Shown piece after piece: positions 5,714 through 8,022 of a stretch of 8,022 bases of DNA (the stretch's first letter is position 1; each line of letters starts with the position of its first letter). Position numbers and translations under genes: made by a program. Source of the DNA: an uncultured Actinotalea sp. (GTDB taxonomy: Bacteria > Actinomycetota > Actinomycetes > Actinomycetales > Cellulomonadaceae); NCBI RefSeq assembly GCF_946885855.1, contig NZ_CAMPHH010000156.1:1-8022 (forward strand), written 5' to 3'. The notes under the pieces were generated by a model. That model was not told where the DNA came from, did not search any database, and saw only the letters and a list, made by a program, of their open reading frames with translations.

Positions 5714-6925
5714 TCAGCGCGAGATCCCCGTCCCGGCGCGCCGGACCGACCGGAGCACGACCTCGCTGACGGGGGCGAAGGGCAGCGGGCCCGGGCGGCC
5801 GACGGCGTAGCCCTGCACCACGTCGGCGCCCATCGCCGCCCAGGTGCTCAGGTCCTGCTCGTCCTCGACGCCCTCGGCCACGAGCAGGGCGCCCGCACGG
5901 TGCGCGAACTCGGCGAGCGACTCCCCGAGCGCGCGACGCAGCGGGCTGCCGGTGACGCCCTGCGTCAGGGAGAGGTCGAGCTTGATGATGTCCGGCGCCA
6001 GCTGGACCACGTGACGCAGGCTCGCGAAGCCGGAGCCCGCGTCGTCGACCGCGATCCGGACGTCGGCACCGGCCAGCCGCGCGAGCGCCGCGCGCAGCAA
6101 CCCGTAGTCGCGGATGACGGCGTGCTCGGTCACCTCGAGGACGACGCGTCGCGGGCGCGCCCGGACGACCAGGTCGTGCAGTCGCGGGTCGGCGAGCGTG
6201 GCGGGGGAGACGTTGACGCACAGGTCGACCTGCCAGGGCAGGCCGGCGGAGCCGTCGAGGGCGAGCTCGACCGCGAGCAGCTCGAGCTCCGGCCCCTGAC
6301 CGGCCTCGTGCGCCGCAGCGAACACGTCCGCGGGTCCGGGCCGGCCGGGCAGGTCGAAGCGGGCGAGCGCCTCGACCGCGACGAGGGTGCCGTCCGCGAC
6401 CCGGTACAGGGGCTGGAAGACGACGGCGACCGCGCGCTCCGCGACGACGTCCGGCACGAGCGCCACGAGCGCCGCGTCGACCTCGCGGCTGCTCGGCAGC
6501 TCGAGTGCGCTGCGGACGTCCCGGCCGACCTGACGCTCGCTGTCCCGGTCCCGCAACGACAGGGCGAGGGTGAGGACCGCCCCGACCGAGACGAACATCG
6601 CGCACCGGACGGCCCACCCGAGGGCGTCGTCGCCGGGCGCCGTCGGCGGGACGGTGGCCAACGGCCCGGAGAGCGCCCCGGCGGCCAGGCCGCCGACGAC
6701 GGCGCCGCGCAGGCCGAACCGGAAGGTCGCCAGGAGGATCGCCACGTAGTAGAGGTGGACGAGCGGGATCGGCGGGCCGCCGACGGCTGTGACGAGGGAC
6801 CAGACCGCGACCATGACGCCCGCCGTGGACGCCACGACGCCCCACCCGGGCAGGCGGTGGAGGGCGTCGACGAGCCGGTCGGGGAGCCGGGGGCCGGCGT
6901 GCAGGTCACCCGTCGCACGGGGCAC
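5714..6925 (-). CDS. Membrane-anchored EAL-domain cyclic-di-GMP phosphodiesterase
   Basis: A 403-residue protein that should hydrolyse c-di-GMP to pGpG on the cytoplasmic side. The N-terminal part has about four hydrophobic segments (near 27-49, 54-70, 72-90, 101-124), including YYVAILLATFRFGLRG, a pattern typical of membrane sensor regions. A short charged linker joins it to an EAL domain (about 165-385). The catalytic set is intact: E185-A-L, N238 (VNVSP), E264 and E267 (LEVTE), D294-D295 (DDAGSGF), K315 (IIKLD), E351 (EGVE) and Q371 (QGY). There is no GGDEF domain. The GTG at 6925 is chosen because AAGGAGGTG stands directly before it and the helices begin about 27 residues on. The frame stays open much further upstream, but that part is a shadow of the lipoprotein gene. 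The signal sensed is unknown. It is in line with the upstream lipoprotein gene but separated by 146 bp and a hairpin. Confidence 0.93.
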   Translation of the reverse strand: MPRATGDLHAGPRLPDRLVDALHRLPGWGVVASTAGVMVAVWSLVTAVGGPPIPLVHLYYVAILLATFRFGLRGAVVGGLAAGALSGPLATVPPTAPGDDALGWAVRCAMFVSVGAVLTLALSLRDRDSERQVGRDVRSALELPSSREVDAALVALVPDVVAERAVAVVFQPLYRVADGTLVAVEALARFDLPGRPGPADVFAAAHEAGQGPELELLAVELALDGSAGLPWQVDLCVNVSPATLADPRLHDLVVRARPRRVVLEVTEHAVIRDYGLLRAALARLAGADVRIAVDDAGSGFASLRHVVQLAPDIIKLDLSLTQGVTGSPLRRALGESLAEFAHRAGALLVAEGVEDEQDLSTWAAMGADVVQGYAVGRPGPLPFAPVSEVVLRSVRRAGTGISR

Positions 6926-6929
6926 GGCC

Positions 6930-6938
6930 CACCTCCTT
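6930..6938 (-). promoter_or_regulatory. Near-perfect Shine-Dalgarno of the EAL gene
   Basis: The minus strand reads GGAAGGAGGTGGGCC-GTG. AAGGAGGTG matches the 16S anti-Shine-Dalgarno over nine bases, with GGAGG 6 nt from the GTG at 6925. It fixes the start in a frame that remains open far upstream, and predicts strong translation. Confidence 0.85.
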
Positions 6939-7043
6939 CCGGGGCAGCGGCGAGGCAGGACGCCATCGTCGGCCGGGTCGCCGGGAGCCGTCGGCGGTCT
7001 TCGACACTCCCACGCATCGCCCGCGATCCGTCGAGCCGCCCCA

Positions 7044-7070
7044 CCGGAGCGGCCGCGCCGGCCGCACCGG
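7044..7070 (-). terminator. GC-rich hairpin directly after the lipoprotein stop codon
   Basis: The arms CCGGAGCGGCC (7044-7054) and GGCCGCACCGG (7060-7070) pair over 11 positions with a single A-A mismatch and a 5-nt loop. The structure begins one base after the lipoprotein stop codon (7074-7072, minus strand). No T-run follows on the minus strand, so it may be a U-less terminator or an mRNA 3'-end stabiliser. In the remaining 6939-7043 ahead of the EAL gene I see no clear promoter. Confidence 0.5.
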
Positions 7071-7071
7071 G

Positions 7072-7800
7072 TCAGCCTCCGGCGACCGTCACCGTGCGCG
7101 CGACGGACAGCGCCGCGTCGAGGCCCCCGGGCGTGGGGGGCGTCTGGAGCACGATGCGCGTCACCTGGTCGCCCACGCCCACGAGGACGTGCGCGGTGGT
7201 GACCGGGGCCTGCCAGACGCGGCGGCCCTCGCGGTCCCGGCTCCCGTGCCCGACCGGGTCCGTCACGACGTGCACGACGGCGGCGTCGGCGCCCGGCACC
7301 TCGAGTGCGTACACCGTCGAGGTGACCGTCTCCAGGTCGGGGGAGAGGGACTCGCCGAGGCGCTGCGCCCACGAGGGGTCGACGACCGGCGGGTAGACCT
7401 GCATGCCCTCGCGCACCCCGCGGGCCCCGCGGATGGCCGGTCCCTCGAAGAGCTGCACGCCGTCGTAGGTGCCTGCGGGCTCGAGCTCGGGCGACGCCGC
7501 GACCGACACGCTCCCGGAGGTGACGACGGCCCCGGTGGCGGGGGCGACGTCCGGCAGCGGTTCCGAGGGCAGCGAGGCCACGACGTCCTCGACGGGCAGC
7601 ACCGCACCGGGGGCGATCTCGCCGGGCTCGGTGGCCTCGGCCGTCGCACCGGCGTCGCCGTCGGTCTCGCCCGCGGCCTCCGGGGCGATCACCTCGGGGC
7701 CGCTGGTCGCGGACGTCTGCGGCTCGTCGATGCCCACGGAGCAGCCGGCCAGCAGGCCGACCCCCGTGAGGGCGGCGACCAGCCGCGTGGCGGTTCTCAT
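7072..7800 (-). CDS. Unrecognised secreted lipoprotein
   Basis: A 242-residue protein whose family I do not recognise. Residues 1-20 are a lipoprotein signal peptide: a basic n-region (MRTATR), a hydrophobic core and the lipobox LAGC, with Cys20 the predicted lipidated residue. Mature protein would therefore sit on the outer face of the membrane. Residues 21-65 are an acidic Thr/Ala/Glu/Pro-rich linker. From about 90 to 240 the sequence alternates short beta-like strands (VVTSGSVSVAAS, VTSTVYALEVPG, AAVVHVVTDPVG, TAHVLVGVGDQVTRIVLQT), suggesting a compact beta-rich domain without obvious catalytic motifs. GAGGAG (7812-7807) lies 6 nt before the ATG, which supports the start. It has its own candidate promoter and a hairpin after the stop, so it is probably monocistronic. 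A role in sensing or binding at the cell surface is possible but unsupported. Confidence 0.85.
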   Translation of the reverse strand: MRTATRLVAALTGVGLLAGCSVGIDEPQTSATSGPEVIAPEAAGETDGDAGATAEATEPGEIAPGAVLPVEDVVASLPSEPLPDVAPATGAVVTSGSVSVAASPELEPAGTYDGVQLFEGPAIRGARGVREGMQVYPPVVDPSWAQRLGESLSPDLETVTSTVYALEVPGADAAVVHVVTDPVGHGSRDREGRRVWQAPVTTAHVLVGVGDQVTRIVLQTPPTPGGLDAALSVARTVTVAGG

Positions 7801-7817
7801 GGTGCGCTCCTCGCTGT

Positions 7818-7844
7818 CCCCCTCGGGGGCACGTGCGAGCCCCC
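7818..7844 (-). promoter_or_regulatory. Alternative hairpins in the lipoprotein mRNA leader
   Basis: Read as minus-strand RNA, GGGGGC (7844-7839) can pair with GCCCCC (7830-7825) across an 8-nt loop. The same C-run can instead pair with the following GGGGG (7822-7818), using a loop of about 4 nt. Both lie just upstream of the GAGGAG ribosome binding site. Whether they regulate anything is inference. Confidence 0.35.
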
Positions 7845-7850
7845 ACAGGG

Positions 7851-7879
7851 ACTATCGGCAGTGGACCGGCGGGGCACAA
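7851..7879 (-). promoter_or_regulatory. Candidate sigma-70-type promoter of the lipoprotein gene
   Basis: On the minus strand, TTGTGC (7879-7874) and GATAGT (7856-7851) are separated by 17 bp, with partial matches to TTGACA and TATAAT. Transcription would begin near 7844, giving a leader of about 44 nt that starts at the hairpin. This is a motif match by eye only. Confidence 0.4.
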
Positions 7880-7928
7880 GCGGAATCGCCCCGGGAGCGC
7901 TGTGCGATTGCCCACCCCCGCTGCGCCG

Positions 7929-7947
7929 CTCCGTCCTCGGCACGGAG
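7929..7947. other. Short inverted repeat between divergent promoters
   Basis: CTCCGT (7929-7934) pairs perfectly with ACGGAG (7942-7947) across 7 nt. It lies between the leftward lipoprotein promoter and the rightward AT-rich element, so it could be an operator or merely chance in GC-rich DNA. Confidence 0.3.
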
Positions 7948-7952
7948 AACGG

Positions 7953-8005
7953 TGTCGACAACTTAGTTCAGTGTCTATACAAACGAGCGCGTGGCTGCCT
8001 ACGGT
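7953..8005 (+). promoter_or_regulatory. AT-rich promoter/operator of a gene beyond the right edge
   Basis: The stretch 7958-7984 (ACAACTTAGTTCAGTGTCTA and the following TACAAAC) is far poorer in GC than anything around it and is immediately preceded by the palindrome TGTCGACA (7953-7960). Two readings are possible. One is -35 TCGACA (7955-7960) with -10 TATACA (7976-7981) at a short 15-bp spacing. The other is -10 TACGGT (8000-8005, fitting TAnnnT) with the AT-rich element covering the -35 as an operator. Either points rightward, out of the window. GTG codons at 7991 and 8004 have no ribosome binding site, and I do not call a gene there. Confidence 0.45.
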
Positions 8006-8022
8006 GACTCCCACCCCTACCC

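Noticed and set aside
5683..5717. A palindrome GGACCGGTCC (5683-5692) and a 5-bp inverted repeat CTGAC/GTCAG joining the two convergent stop codons, as a possible bidirectional terminator.
   Set aside because: The palindrome has no loop, the second stem is only 5 bp with a 16-nt loop, and there is no T-run either side.
6966..6973. A GCCGACGA octamer on the minus strand resembling a flagellar sigma-28 -10 element upstream of the EAL gene.
   Set aside because: No matching -35 element (TAAA-like) exists at the expected spacing of about 15 bp, and GCCGAC-type strings are common in this GC-rich sequence.
5900..7396. A 498-codon plus-strand frame over the EAL and lipoprotein genes.
   Set aside because: Charged Arg/Asp/Gly-rich composition without any recognisable fold; a shadow of minus-strand genes.
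6926..8014. Upstream extension of the EAL frame to give a 766-residue protein.
   Set aside because: The extra part is Arg/Gly-rich shadow sequence antiparallel in frame to the lipoprotein gene. The strong AAGGAGGTG before the GTG at 6925 and the membrane helices that follow mark the true start.
7991..8022. A possible leaderless gene starting at the GTG at 7991 (reading VAAYGDSHPY).
   Set aside because: Only ten codons are visible, there is no ribosome binding site, and the predicted start of transcription is uncertain. It cannot be supported.

Overview
The window is very GC-rich, with G or C at nearly every third codon position, frequent GTG starts and GGAGG-type ribosome binding sites. This points to a high-GC Gram-positive actinobacterium. 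The TRIC-like channel, PAP2 pair, secreted VanY-type protein with actinobacterial 'VLDTR...VTGYF' repeats, and stand-alone membrane EAL protein would fit the Micrococcales (for example a Cellulomonas relative), but that placement is inference. I saw no mobile element, tRNA, rRNA or CRISPR array. It reads as compact chromosomal core/accessory sequence.

Layout, left to right. (1) 2-733 (+): the C-terminal half of a calcium/cation exchanger entering from the left edge. It has a Pro/Thr/Ala linker encoded by a 12-bp tandem repeat. (2) 758-2269 (-): two consecutive PAP2 phosphatases, probably translationally coupled, convergent with the exchanger. The downstream one lacks the motif-1 lysine. (3) 2380-3084 (+): a TRIC/UPF0126-family cation channel, divergent from the PAP2 pair across a 110-bp region rich in inverted repeats and followed by a hairpin. 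(4) 3227-5695 (+): a large secreted multidomain wall protein. In order it has a signal peptide, a VanY/M15B zinc peptidase, what looks like a degenerate lytic-transglycosylase (Apf C-terminal-like) domain without its catalytic Glu, a FlgD/Ig-like domain and three ~115-residue 'VLDTR...VTGYF' repeats. (5) 5714-6925 (-): a membrane-anchored EAL-domain c-di-GMP phosphodiesterase with all expected catalytic residues and a near-perfect Shine-Dalgarno. (6) 7072-7800 (-): an unrecognised lipoprotein, followed by a GC hairpin and preceded by a candidate promoter and a structured leader. (7) 7801-8022: a gene-free region with an AT-rich island that looks like the promoter or operator of a gene starting beyond the right edge.

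The theme is the cell envelope: ion transport (exchanger, channel), lipid phosphate turnover (PAP2 pair), peptidoglycan trimming (VanY protein), a surface lipoprotein and c-di-GMP signalling. The genes alternate in direction, so apart from the PAP2 pair there is no clear operon. The most unusual element is the wall protein, which combines an apparently active peptidase with an apparently dead transglycosylase fold and a C-terminal repeat module of unknown function.
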